In this document: positions 1 to 9,428 of the stretch, piece after piece | How positions within the stretch are numbered: position 1 is the first letter of the stretch | Layout: each line of letters starts with the position of its first letter | Source of the DNA: Cephalopachus bancanus | Taxonomy: Eukaryota > Chordata > Mammalia > Primates > Tarsiidae | Reading direction: 5' to 3' | Length of the DNA: 64,000 bases | NCBI GenBank assembly: GCA_027257055.1 | Contig: JAPVLO010000153.1 | Location: 1,364,001 to 1,428,000 of the forward strand | The notes under the pieces: generated by a model | What the model was told of the DNA's origin: nothing | Seen by the model: only the letters and a program-made list of their open reading frames with translations | Databases searched by the model: none | Translations under genes and position numbers: made by a program

Positions 1-612
1 CAAACTGCTTTCCACAGGGGTTGAACTAGCTTACATTCCACCAACAGTGCACAAACATTCCCTTTTTTGCAGAGCCTTGCCAACATCCATAGTTTTTTGA
101 CATTTTAATAATAGCCATCCTGACCAGTGTGAGATGATATCTCACTGTAGTTTTGATTTGTATTTCTCTGATGATTAGTGATCCTGAGCATTTTTTCATG
201 TTTGTTGGTTGCTTATATGTCTTCCTTTGAGAAGTGTCTATTCATGTCCTTTGCCCACTATTTGAGGAGGTTATTTGTTTTTTCCTGTTGATTCATTTGA
301 GTTCTTTATAGATTCCTGATATTAGGCCTTTGTCAGATAGAAGCCATTATTCTAAGCAAATTAATGCAGAAACAGAAAACCAAATACCATGTGTTCTCAC
401 TTAAAAGTGAAAGCTAAACACTAGGTACAGACAGACATAAAGATGAGAACAACAGACACCAGGACTCCTAAAGGGGGAAGGAAGGGATGGGAGAAAGGGT
501 TAGAAAACTACCTTGTTGGGTACCATGTTCATTATTTGGGTGATGAGTTCAATAGAAGTTCACACCTCACTGTTAGGCAGTATACCATGTAACAAAACTG
601 CAATATACTCTT
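1..612. mobile_element. L1 3' end with inverted 5' part (twin-priming type)
   Basis: Bases 1 to about 340 read as the minus-strand complement of the C-terminal part of L1 ORF2. From about 341 the sequence switches to plus-strand L1 (GAAGCCATTATTCTAAGC...), running through the ORF2 end and the 3' UTR to about 612. Roughly 400 bases of the usual L1 order are missing between the two arms. Head-to-head arms with a gap are the known product of twin priming during L1 insertion. The left arm runs off the window start, so its full extent is unknown. Confidence 0.75.
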
Positions 613-641
613 GGATTTGAGATACATATATGTATATATAT

Positions 642-931
642 AATTTTTTTTGAGTTGGAGTCTCACTCTATTGCCCAGGCTAGAGTGTAATGGCATGCTC
701 ACAGCCACCCCAGCGTTGACCTGCTGGGCTCCGGTGATCCTTCTGCATCAGCCTTCCAAGTAGTTGGAACTATAGGTGCATACTAACATGCCCAGCTAAT
801 TTTTTATTTATTGTAGAGACAAGATCTAGACAAGCTGCCCCTGGCTGATCTTGAACCTGCAGGCTCAGGCAATCCACTCGCCTCGGCTTCCCAAAGTGCT
901 GGGGTTATATGCTGAGCTACTGAGCCCAGCC
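642..931 (-). mobile_element. Alu element, dimeric, diverged
   Basis: A T-run followed by GAGTTGGAGTCTCACTCT is the complement of the Alu 3' end. The middle A-rich linker and left arm follow, ending in GAGCCCAGCC. Both arms are present. Many CpG sites have decayed, suggesting an older copy of the local subfamily. No clear target-site duplication was found. Confidence 0.9.
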
Positions 932-1039
932 TAAAATATTTTTTAAAAAGAGAATACTCAAATATCATTTTCAACAACAGCAAAATAACCCCCCAATCTT
1001 GCACTTTTTATAAAACATCTGCTTACATTGAAATTTCAG

Positions 1040-1707
1040 CTTTTATATGAGTGCAGGATTGTTTTTTCAAAAAGACATGAATGTTAATTTTAGAAAGAGA
1101 TTTGGCTTAAAAAATGGTAATATAACAGGAGAAGGGACTTCTGTTGACCAAGGGTCAGCAAACAAGTTCTCTTTTTTTGAGTTGGAGTCTTACTCTATCA
1201 CCCAGACTGGAGTGCAGTGGCCACTCCCGGTCACCACAGCCTCGACCTGCTGGGCTCCAGTGATCCTTCCGCCTCAGCCTTCCAAGTAGCTGGAACTACA
1301 GGTGCATACTACCACACCCGGCTAATTTTTGACTTATTGCAGAGATGAGGTCTCTCCAAGTTGCCCAGATGGATCTCGAACCTGCGGGCTCAGGCAATGC
1401 ACTCACCTCAACCTCTCAAAGTGCTGGGATTACAGGCTGAGCCACCGAGCCCGGCTAGCAAACAAGTTCTTAGTTGCCATTAAGTAAATCATTGAGGTGA
1501 AAGGATATCTGCCACAGGTTTTAAATGTAGATAAAAGTGTCTTATTTGGGGGGAAAATGTCACAAAGAACATTTATTAGTAAGAAAGAGAAGAAAGCACC
1601 AGGATTTAAAGCAGAAAATAATAGGCTAATTCTGTTTTGTGCGAAATGCAGTCACATTTATGATCAGAACTACCCTTATCTAAAGCTACTAGCCCTCAAA
1701 CCTTGAA
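1040..1707 (+). pseudogene. Tigger/pogo-type transposase relic, N-terminal half
   Basis: Translation of about 1077-1170 gives a stretch resembling the DNA-binding part of Tigger (pogo-clade) transposases (RKRFGLKNGNITGE). After an Alu at 1171-1456 the reading resumes at about 1480-1707 with LPQVLNVDKSVLF and RTFISKKEKKAPGFKA, the block around the first catalytic Asp of the DDE/D domain; that Asp is present (NVD) but is followed by K instead of the usual E. The match stops at about 1707 and continues at about 4712, so the two halves are one element split by an insertion. Family assignment rests on motif memory. The gene is dead: frames are broken and it is interrupted. Confidence 0.75.
1171..1456 (-). 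mobile_element. Alu element inserted in Tigger relic
   Basis: A full dimeric Alu in antisense, from the T-run to GAGCCCGGCT. It is flanked by a perfect 14-bp direct repeat AGCAAACAAGTTCT at 1157-1170 and 1457-1470, the target-site duplication. It lies inside the transposase relic, so it is younger than that element. Confidence 0.95.
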
Positions 1708-2188
1708 CACTGGAAAGAAAAGAAGCATTTTATCTAAGGAATGTGAGCCTCCTCTAAATTATCAGGGCCAGAGTGATAGGAATGAGCCTGCAGTCATGTC
1801 TCCCTTTTTCCCTTGAGCTAAGTAATCATCTTTGTGAAGCTGCTTGCTATGTGGACTCTAGACCGACTGATGCCACAAGTAACTATAAATTAATCTAACA
1901 ATGCTGCATGCAAGACAGCATAACTCATAGTCTGTATTTCTACCATGTATAGCCAATCTCTAATCAATGTTATTTTTGTAAACCAATGAGAACTCCTGAC
2001 AATTTTGTATCAACCCACTTCTGGTCCTCCTTTTTTGCCTTTAAAGACCTGTTTGTAACAAAGGTCAAATTGAATTCATGTCCAAGGTTACTTGGGTATG
2101 AGACTTAGGGGCAGGTGTCTTCATTTTGGCTCAAGTAAACTCTAAAATTATATTTTGTGTGCCAGCTTCTTCCTTTAGGTTGTCATTT
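1708..2188 (+). mobile_element. Possible LTR (5' copy) of an endogenous retrovirus-like insertion
   Basis: This stretch begins exactly where the Tigger coding match breaks. It has LTR-like traits: a TATA-like CTTTAAAG near 2040, an AT-rich end with ATTATATTTTGTG, and a CA end near 2188. It is followed at about 2193 by TGGTGCTGTGAACAGGATTC, which could be a primer-binding-site relic since such sites begin with TGG. A similar end of about 35 bases sits at 4673-4707, just before the Tigger match resumes. The 5' limit and family are not established. It could instead be an unrelated insertion. Confidence 0.4.
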
Positions 2189-2975
2189 CTGGTGCTGTGA
2201 ACAGGATTCAGAGCTACTTCACCCCAACACTATCCAACACTCCTCCTGGACTCAGCTCCTGGCCAAACCAAGCCCCTTGTTTTCTTTTAGCTCTGAGAGT
2301 GTTGTGGACTATAAGGGATGAGTCTTCCTGAATGCATATCTCCCTGATCTTTGGTGAGGTCTAGACTTTACTTGAGCCGTTTTTTGCTAACTCTACTTTT
2401 CTAGAATGGAGATTTCTGTTTCTGTCTATAAGTAGGAGACTCGGGTTTCAGAGAAAAAAAAGAGAGAATTTTTGCCTTCTCCATCTCTGTCTCACAGCAG
2501 GAGGTCAGGCTCACAGTACTGACAGTCTAGCATAGGCATAGGCAGTCTTATGTCTTATGACCTAAAATTACATAGCATGCTTTTAAAATGGCAGCTGCTT
2601 CCTACTGCATGTAATTTGGACTTGCATTTTCATTTGTGACTAATTTTTTGTGTGTTTCAAGCCTAAAGGTGCATGAGGATGAGTTTTCTTGCTCTGAAGA
2701 GAAGAGGTAGTTGCTCCTTCTGACCCATTTGAGTGCTTTAGGTGACTAGAGACTTTGCAGAGATGTTGCGGTATTTTTCCATGACATTTAGCAGTCTTCA
2801 TAGGGCCTTCCCTTCCAAAGCACATGCAGAAACTGTCAGCTTAGCTAGAAGGTGCATATAAGTGTTGGTCACCTGGCATCTTGAGCACTATACCACTCCA
2901 TGGTAATCAGAGATTGAGAGACACATGAAAGAGTAATTCATAACTCTTAAGTGACACCTTAAAAAGTGACACCTA

Positions 2976-3268
2976 CCCGGGCTCGGTGGCTCAGCCTGTA
3001 ATCCCGCACCTTTGGGAGGCTGAGGTGAGTGGATTCCCTGAGCCCGCGGGTTCGAGACCCGCCTGGCCAGCGAGACCTCATCTCTAGAATAAATCAAAAA
3101 ATCAGCCGGGCGTAGTAGCGCATGCCTGTAATTCCGGCTACTCGGAAGGCTGAGGCGGAAGGACCGCCGGAGCCCAGCAGGTCGAGGCTGCGGTGGCCGG
3201 GAGCAGCCACTGCACTCCAGTCTGGGCGACAGAGTGAGACTCCAACTCAAAAAAAAAAAAAAAAAAAA
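2976..3268 (+). mobile_element. Alu element, young local subfamily
   Basis: A complete dimer from CCCGGGCTCGGTGG to a poly(A) tail of about 20. The left-arm A box reads TGGCTCAGCCTG, one base shorter than in human Alu. The B-box region is GCGGGTTCGAGACCCGC (3046-3062), a perfect 5-bp stem with a 7-base loop. Several CpGs are retained, so the copy is relatively young. No convincing target-site duplication was found. Confidence 0.95.
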
Positions 3269-4023
3269 GAATTAACACAAAGCTGCACACTTCAACATGA
3301 TTTCCTGTCCTGTCCTTGGTAACTTTTGGAAATGAATTTCTAAAACTATGGGAAACTTCTCATCACAACTAAACTTTCCTTTATGGGGCACCCCACATCC
3401 CCTTGAAAACACCAGCTGGATTTATGTATAATACCTATGGGACTCCATCTTGCAAATACCTGTGTAAATGGACCCATGTGACTTAAGACTTATTCAAACT
3501 ACAATGGACAAAATGGGGGGTGAGATCTTTTGAAATTTCTAAATTAATATATTGCATGCACAATCAAGAAAAGCAGGTTTCAGAACCAAGTTGTATGGGC
3601 AGCCTACTCTCTGTCCTGGATGAAATCTGAAAATAAGAAACTTGCAAGTATATTTTTAGAAAGCTCTTCTTTAACTCCCCCAGAAAACCCTTTAAAAACT
3701 CAAACTGCTGCAGGATTTACAAAACACACTTCAGCCTTTCTCAGGACTTTTTCTGTCCCTTGGAGATGTAAATCTTCTATCTTAAAATGTTAAACATCCA
3801 GGGAATTAGCAAAACAACACTCCAACTGAGATACACATAATTTTAAGTAATGATTACCCTAGACCTCTAGTAAACAAACATGTCCCACCTCTAAGACACC
3901 TTATTGGTGTAAATTTTAGAAAGGAAAATCCAAGTAACAGAAATGTTTGCAATTTTCTGGACTAAAACCTAATAAAAATATTTCTTTTAAAGTTCTATAG
4001 TCAAGAATTGACTTAATTAAAAG

Positions 4024-4026
<3 letters not shown>

Positions 4027-4079
<53 letters not shown>
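4027..4079. repeat. (AC)n microsatellite
   Basis: About 26 uninterrupted AC units. Long alternating purine-pyrimidine tracts like this are typically length-polymorphic. The reading frame that spans it on the minus strand (a run of Cys-Val) is an artefact. Confidence 0.98.
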
Positions 4080-4082
<3 letters not shown>

Positions 4083-4711
4083 GCCTTTGTTGTCTCTAGA
4101 AAAGCTTCTTAGTTTACTGAATTTTTCTCTTAAACCCCTGCTATTAATAACTATATGTGTCCTCTCTGTCTTCTTGTTGACATATTTTCCAAGGATAATG
4201 ATAACTCTGTCTTTTGGAAAACAAGAGCTCCTCAAACTGATTTCTCTAAAACCTATTTTTTCATTTACCTCTGTCCCTCCCTCCTCTTGCCACCTTCAAT
4301 ACCACTTGAGAAGACATAAAGAAAACTTCTAACATTCCTGAGACTCCTTGAGCAAAACAGAAAAAGCACCACACACTTCTCTTTTTAGGGAGAAACCTCT
4401 GTTTTTCCTCTCGAAGCCTCAAGAGCTGCAGGTGGCCAGATTCCTCTTACTTCTAAAGTTCTTTTTCTTTCACATTGAACTCCTTGATCTCTTTGATTTT
4501 TAGATACATATATGTGTACATGATTATGTTATATGTTATGCTTCATATGTGTATATGCCTATAATGTGTTTGCATTTATCTAGATGGTATTAAGGTAACT
4601 TAAAGATAAATGAATACTCATAGATTAAATAGATAAGCCTAAATGTTTTTCAAATTCACATTACTTTTTAAAATTATATTTTGTGCCTTAGTTTTCTCCT
4701 TTAGGTGGACA

Positions 4712-6288
4712 AAGGGAAAAGATAAACACCAGCTGCCAGTGTTTGGGTTGTATAATAAGAAGGCCTGGACAATGAACACCATTTTTCTGAGTTGGTTCCA
4801 CGAATGCTTTGTCCCTGAAGTCAAAAATTACCTTGCCAATAAAGGATTGCCATTTAAAGTTATTTTGCTATTGGACAATGCCCCTGGCCTTTCAAAACAC
4901 CATTAGTTGAACATGTAAGGTGTCAGTGCAGTCTACTTGTCCAAAAAACACAACATCTCTAAGTTAGGCTTTAGACCGAGGGTCATAAAAACCTTTGTCT
5001 CATTACATATGGTACTCTGTGGAAAGGATTGTCAATGTTATAAAAGAAAAACTCAATTGTGAGAATGTCATGTAATTCTGGAAGGATTACACCATGGAAA
5101 AATACCATCTTTGTTATAGAAAACTTGTGAAATTCGCAGAATTTACAACAGAGTCAATCGAGGAAACCATAAAAGAGATTGTGGATATGTCCAAAAAAGG
5201 TCGTGGTGGTGGTAAAGGATTTCTTGAAGAAATTCAAGAGTTAATAGACACGACATTAGAGGAATAACAGAAGACAACTTGATGGAAATGAATGCTTCCA
5301 AACCAGCATCAGACGATGAGGAAGAAGACATAGAAGAAGCAATGAAGAAAACAAATTGACATTAGATGATCTGACAGAAGGATTCTGATCCTTCAATACT
5401 GGTTTTGACTCCTTTTACAACACAGACACTTCTATGATACAGACACTGAAACAAAAGTAAACAGTGGAAGAAAGGCTGTTAAAATATAAAAATATTTTTA
5501 GAGAAATTTAAAAAGCAAAAAAAGTCAGATAGAAATCATGATATAGCCGGGCTCGGTGGCTCAGCCTGTAATCCCGCGCCTTTGGGAGGCTGAGGTGAGT
5601 GGATTGCCTGAGCCCGCGGGTTCGAGACCCGCCTGGCCAGCGAGACCACATCTCTACAATAAATCAAAAAATGAGCCGGGCGTGGTAGCGCGTGCCTGTA
5701 ATTCCGGCTACTCGGAAGGCTGAGCCGGAAGGATCGCTGGAGCCCAGCAGGTCGAGGCTGTGGTGGCCGGGAGCGGCCACTACACTCCAGTCTGGGCGAC
5801 AGAGTGAGACTCCAACTCAACCCCCCCCAAAAGAAATCATGATATATTTCCAAAAGTTGCACTAAGTGTGCTTGCTTCTCCTCCTCCTCTTCTACCACCT
5901 CCATCATTTATGCCTTTGCCACTACTGAGACAGCAAGACCGGCCTCTCCTCTTTCTCTTCCTCTTCAGCCTACTCAATGTGAAGGCAATAAGGATAAAAA
6001 CTTTTATGATTATCCACTTTAACTTATTGAATAGTACATATATTTTCTATTTTTTCTCCCTTATGGTTTTCTTAATACCTTTTTGTTTTCTCTAGCATAC
6101 TTATTGCAAGAATACAATATTTAATACATATAAGATATAAACTATGTGTTGATTATTTATGTTATTTATAAGGCTTCTGGTCAAAAGTAGGCTAAGTTTT
6201 AGGGGAGTCAAAATTTATATGCAAATGTTGACTGCATTATGGGATTGACTCCTGTAATTCCTACATTATTCAAGGCTCAACTATAGTT
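4712..6288 (+). pseudogene. Tigger/pogo-type transposase relic, C-terminal half and 3' end
   Basis: Translation from about 4712 gives KGKDKHQLPVFGLYNKKAWT and later FKVILLLDNAPG, the block with the second catalytic Asp of Tigger transposases. A frame-broken LDRG near 4970 marks the third-Asp region (usually LDQG). The C-terminal part continues to about 5520 (for example KLTLDDLTEGF) and after an Alu (5546-5831). The element ends near 6288 with the complement of a Tigger2-like terminal repeat (ATTCAAGGCTCAACTAT is close to the complement of the consensus end). Stops and frameshifts are frequent. It continues the half at 1040-1707. Confidence 0.8.
5546..5831 (+). mobile_element. Alu element, young local subfamily, in Tigger relic
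   Basis: A complete dimer flanked by a perfect 15-bp duplication AGAAATCATGATATA at 5531-5545 and 5832-5846. It carries the shortened A box and the GCGGGTTCGAGACCCGC hairpin (5616-5632). The tail is odd: after ACTCAA there are eight C residues (5821-5828) before a short A-run, instead of poly(A). Confidence 0.97.
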
Positions 6289-7040
6289 CACCAGAAGACT
6301 GTACCTCAGAATTAAGAGTACACCAGAAATAGACAAGCCTTTATAAAAACAAAAACCTATCTTCAAAATGTCTCAGTCCCTGAGTGAAATAGGTTATCTG
6401 TTCATAATCTCATTGAATGAAGAAAAAAAAAACTTGTTTCAAGAAGAACTCAGAAAGAGCTTAAAATTATTGCCACAATTTTTTGTACATAGATGTTCTA
6501 GATGTTGGAATCATCAGACACAGACTTTAAAAAGTAATAATATATTCAAAAATAATGGGTGAAAAATGTAACTAGAGAAATGCTAACATAATCAATTGAA
6601 ATTAAGAATTCAATAAAAGGGTGTAACAGCAGATGAGACAATAAAACAGAGTGTTAGTAACCTGGAAGATAGTATGATATAAAATACCCAGAGTGAAACA
6701 CAAAGTAAATAAGAGGATTAAAAAATATACAAAGTATGTAAGAGAGTTATGAAACATGGTAAAAAGTTCTAATATTAGTGTAAAGATGTCAGAAGAAGAG
6801 AGAAGGACTAAAGCTTTGATGGGTAAATTATTGTCCACTAATTTTCTAAGATTGTCCTAAGAACTTAAGCCACAAGTTTAAATAAGCTTTTCCTTCCCCC
6901 CTCACACCTTGCTACTACATTACTAAAGGCTTATTTATAGAAATTTGTTTTACTGAAGATGGTGATGCAACCAGTGGGAGTGTGAGGCTCTGTATGGGCG
7001 AGTGTCCTTAAGGACTTGTCCGTATGCATGGGTGTGTGCA
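6289..7040. other. AT-rich DNA; possible old L1/HAL1 fragment
   Basis: No gene. Around 6600-6760 the wording of the sequence (GCAGATGAGACAATAAAACAG, CTGGAAGATAG) faintly resembles the coiled-coil part of ORF1 from old L1M or HAL1 elements on the plus strand, too diverged to be sure. The rest is unrecognised. Confidence 0.3.
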
Positions 7041-7049
7041 GGTAGATTA

Positions 7050-8650
7050 GAAAAAGTCCATCCAAAATGGAGGCACGGGATCAAGCATCCGGGGCTTTCC
7101 TCCAGAGGCAGCTGCAACCTACTACTGCTCTGAGATCAGCACCCCTAGCATACAGGATTGTCCATTATTCTTGGAGCATCTCTTGGGAGAAGGCAGCAGA
7201 GACCAGCTGCCCCTTGGCACCTGGCGCCTGGCCCACAACACCACTTGCAGCAGTAGACTGGACACTGGCAGTGGAACCATGGAGAAGACATGGAGAGGAA
7301 ATCTGGAGCTAAGCCCTGCTGAAGATGTGGACTGCTGCCATTTTCTCTGTCTCAGGACTGGGCAGAGGCTTGCTTTGGCCCACCCAATTCTAATCAGCCT
7401 CCAACCAGAGTTGAAGGAGCAATTTCCACCACCCTCTGTGACTGACCATAACTTGTCCAGAGAGGTAATTTCAGGAGCAGATACTGAAGAGACAGACACC
7501 CCCATGCTGGACCTGGCACAGACATATCTGATCCAAGTAGGAAACCTGGCGGCAGCAGCAGTTGATGAGTTGGGGTGAGTCACCCTCCTCCCCAAGTGGT
7601 CTGTGGAATGTCTGATTCACATTGGGAGCAACCCGAAAAGCCTACACTGAGAGTAGAGGGCAAGGGCTGGAGATTGTAGCCCACTCCCCACCATAGTAGC
7701 AGCCAGAAGCAGCAGTGGCACTTGGAACATCCCATTTAAAAAAAATGGCCACAAAAAGGATCTCTTTTTTCCTGATCTTTCTATACATATCTTCCTGTAC
7801 ATGTATTTACTTAATTTGACCCTTTTCTCATCCATTTTATTGTTTTTATTTTTGTTTTGTTTTGTTTGTGTATGGGTATTTTTGAGGGTGAGTGTATCAT
7901 TGTGTTTCTTTTTGTTTGTATATTTGATTGTTTCTTTGTTTATCCATTAGTTTGTGTGCCTACCTGTTCTCCTTTTTCTCCTTCTTTCTCCTCATCTTCC
8001 TTTTGTCTCCCTTCTCCCTTTCTCTATTCTTTTCCTTATCTCATTTTTGTTTCAGGGGGCATACATGTGCTCCCACTGCATGGACAGATTGTAAGGTGGG
8101 GGAAAGCAGGATGCAGAGGGGCCCACACACTAGTCAGTGGATACTGTGATTTGCAGATAGCTTCTGAACCATAGCTCCCTCCGTTACACCTTAAATCAAA
8201 TCTCAAAATTGCAAAAGAACAGCACAGTCCCCACCCCAAGTCCAGCTTCAAATGGAACAAATCCAGAGGCTCTACATAAAAAAGAATAGCCTGTAATCCT
8301 GTGCATTGGGAGGCTGAGGTGAGTGGATTGCCTGAGCCCGTGGGTTCGAGACCCACCTGGGCAACTTGGTGAGACCTCAAAAAATTAGCCAGGCATGGTA
8401 GCACATGCCTGTAGTTCCAGCTACTTGGAAGGCTGAGGCAGAAGGATCGCTGGAGTCCAGCGACTTGAGGCTGCGGTGGCTGGGAGCAGCCACTGCACTC
8501 CAGTCTGGGTGACAGAATGAGACTCCAACTCAAAACAAAAAACAAAAAACAAAAAAACAAGAAAGAATAGGAGATTGAGCAAACAGATATGAAAGCTATC
8601 CCCCTATTGCTGAGCAACAGAATTAAGGGGGACAAAAGGTGAGAACCATT
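7050..8650 (+). promoter_or_regulatory. Putative L1 5' UTR, decayed
   Basis: A moderately GC-rich stretch, starting near AAAATGGAGGCACGGGATC, followed by a pyrimidine-rich run (about 7840-8050) just upstream of the ORF1 relic. This layout matches the minus-strand L1 near 44.6-45.8 kb, which also has a pyrimidine-rich block before ORF1. In L1 this region holds the internal pol II promoter. The open frames on either strand here (7171-7578 plus, 7122-7595 minus) match no protein I know. An Alu sits at 8290-8561. Confidence 0.45.
8290..8561 (+). mobile_element. Alu element, slightly 5' truncated
   Basis: It starts at GCCTGTAATCC, lacking about 17 bases of the left end, and ends in an (AAAAAAC)n-type tail. 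A 9-bp duplication AAAGAATAG at 8281-8289 and 8562-8570 flanks it. The B-box hairpin reads GTGGG-TTCGAGA-CCCAC: both arms have changed but still pair. Confidence 0.95.
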
Positions 8651-9050
8651 ACAAATGAAGAAGAATCAATGAAAGAATACAGGCACCCTCTATATCCCTG
8701 GAAAAACAGCACCTGAGGATACCGACTTCAGAACTCAAGCAATGAATGAAGAGCCCTCAGAACAACTGGTCTCAGATCACACATCTGAGTCATTGATGGA
8801 AAGGATAAACAGAAACAAAGAAAGACAAGATGAAAGAATGAAAGTGATGATAACTGAGATGATGGCAATGAAGAATGCAATGAACAAAATAATAACAAAT
8901 TGACAAGCATGGAAAGCAGAATTAACCAAGCAGAAGAAAGAATCTCAGCTTGAAGACCAAAATATGGAACTAACCCAAACTGTTAAAAACATAGAAAGAA
9001 AAGTTAAAAAGATGGAACAAAAACCTCCAAGAGATGTGTGACTATATTAA

Positions 9051-9428
9051 CACATTTGTGATTGGCCAATTTTTCACCTTCTTAATATTGATTGTAAGTG
9101 AAAATAAAAATCTGAAACTGCTGTAAAATTCTGTCATTAAGCACAAGTGAAATGGTCTTTTCTAAATTGTCACCTTTTTCACAATACAGCTGAAAGTTGA
9201 GACATATCCAGCATTTGCCCCAGACACCACTCTGACTAGCAATCTATACTTTATATTTGTATCTGTATTATAAATGGAATATATATTATTCAGAAACAGA
9301 ATTTTCAAAGACATAAATTCACATCAGTGGCAACCAGGAACATAATTTAGAATGATGTAAATTCACATCAGCAACAATAGGGACAACATTTGGAATGATA
9401 TAAATTCACATCAGCAACCACGAATGAG
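9051..9428. mobile_element. TTAA-flanked inverted-repeat element (piggyBac-type MITE candidate)
   Basis: A 378-bp stretch foreign to L1 interrupts the ORF1 relic between TTAA at 9047-9050 and TTAA at 9429-9432. Without it and one TTAA, the L1 is collinear with the copy at 44.2 kb. The left end CACATTTGTGATTG matches the complement of the right end CTCATTCGTGGTTG at 11 of 14 positions. TTAA target duplication is the hallmark of piggyBac transposons. No open frame is present, so it would be non-autonomous. The right third contains about three 44-bp tandem units. Family membership is inferred only from ends and target site. Confidence 0.65.
9312..9428. repeat. 44-bp tandem repeat within the TTAA element
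   Basis: The block AAATTCACATCAG recurs at 9315, 9359 and 9402, spacing 44 and 43. Each unit continues with a CAAC-rich part and (A)TTTxGAATGAT. The third unit is cut by the right end of the element, so the repeat forms the sub-terminal region. Confidence 0.85.

Larger units (their letters stand above)
2189..4711 (+). other. Remainder of the roughly 3 kb insertion splitting the Tigger relic
   Basis: No intact coding sequence is present. The region holds an Alu (2976-3268), a CA microsatellite (4027-4079) and otherwise unrecognised AT-rich DNA. Its last bases resemble the end of the LTR-like block at 1708-2188, and it ends in CA just before the resumed transposase match. I therefore infer that this is the decayed interior and distal end of an LTR element, but no gag, pol or env motif could be identified. 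Confidence 0.3.

Noticed and set aside
2888..3250. Open frames of 60-200 codons overlapping Alus (also 5536-5907, 8036-8635, 38289-38624, 51543-51872)
   Set aside because: They are the familiar antisense-Alu frames (LSPRLECSG...), present because Alu is GC-rich. No splice or promoter context was seen.
4017..4235. Minus-strand frame with a long Cys-Val run
   Set aside because: Translation of the AC microsatellite.
7122..7595. A 157-codon minus frame and a 135-codon plus frame at 7171-7578
   Set aside because: Both lie in what I take to be an L1 5' UTR. Overlapping frames on both strands are typical of locally GC-rich DNA, and neither has a motif I recognise.
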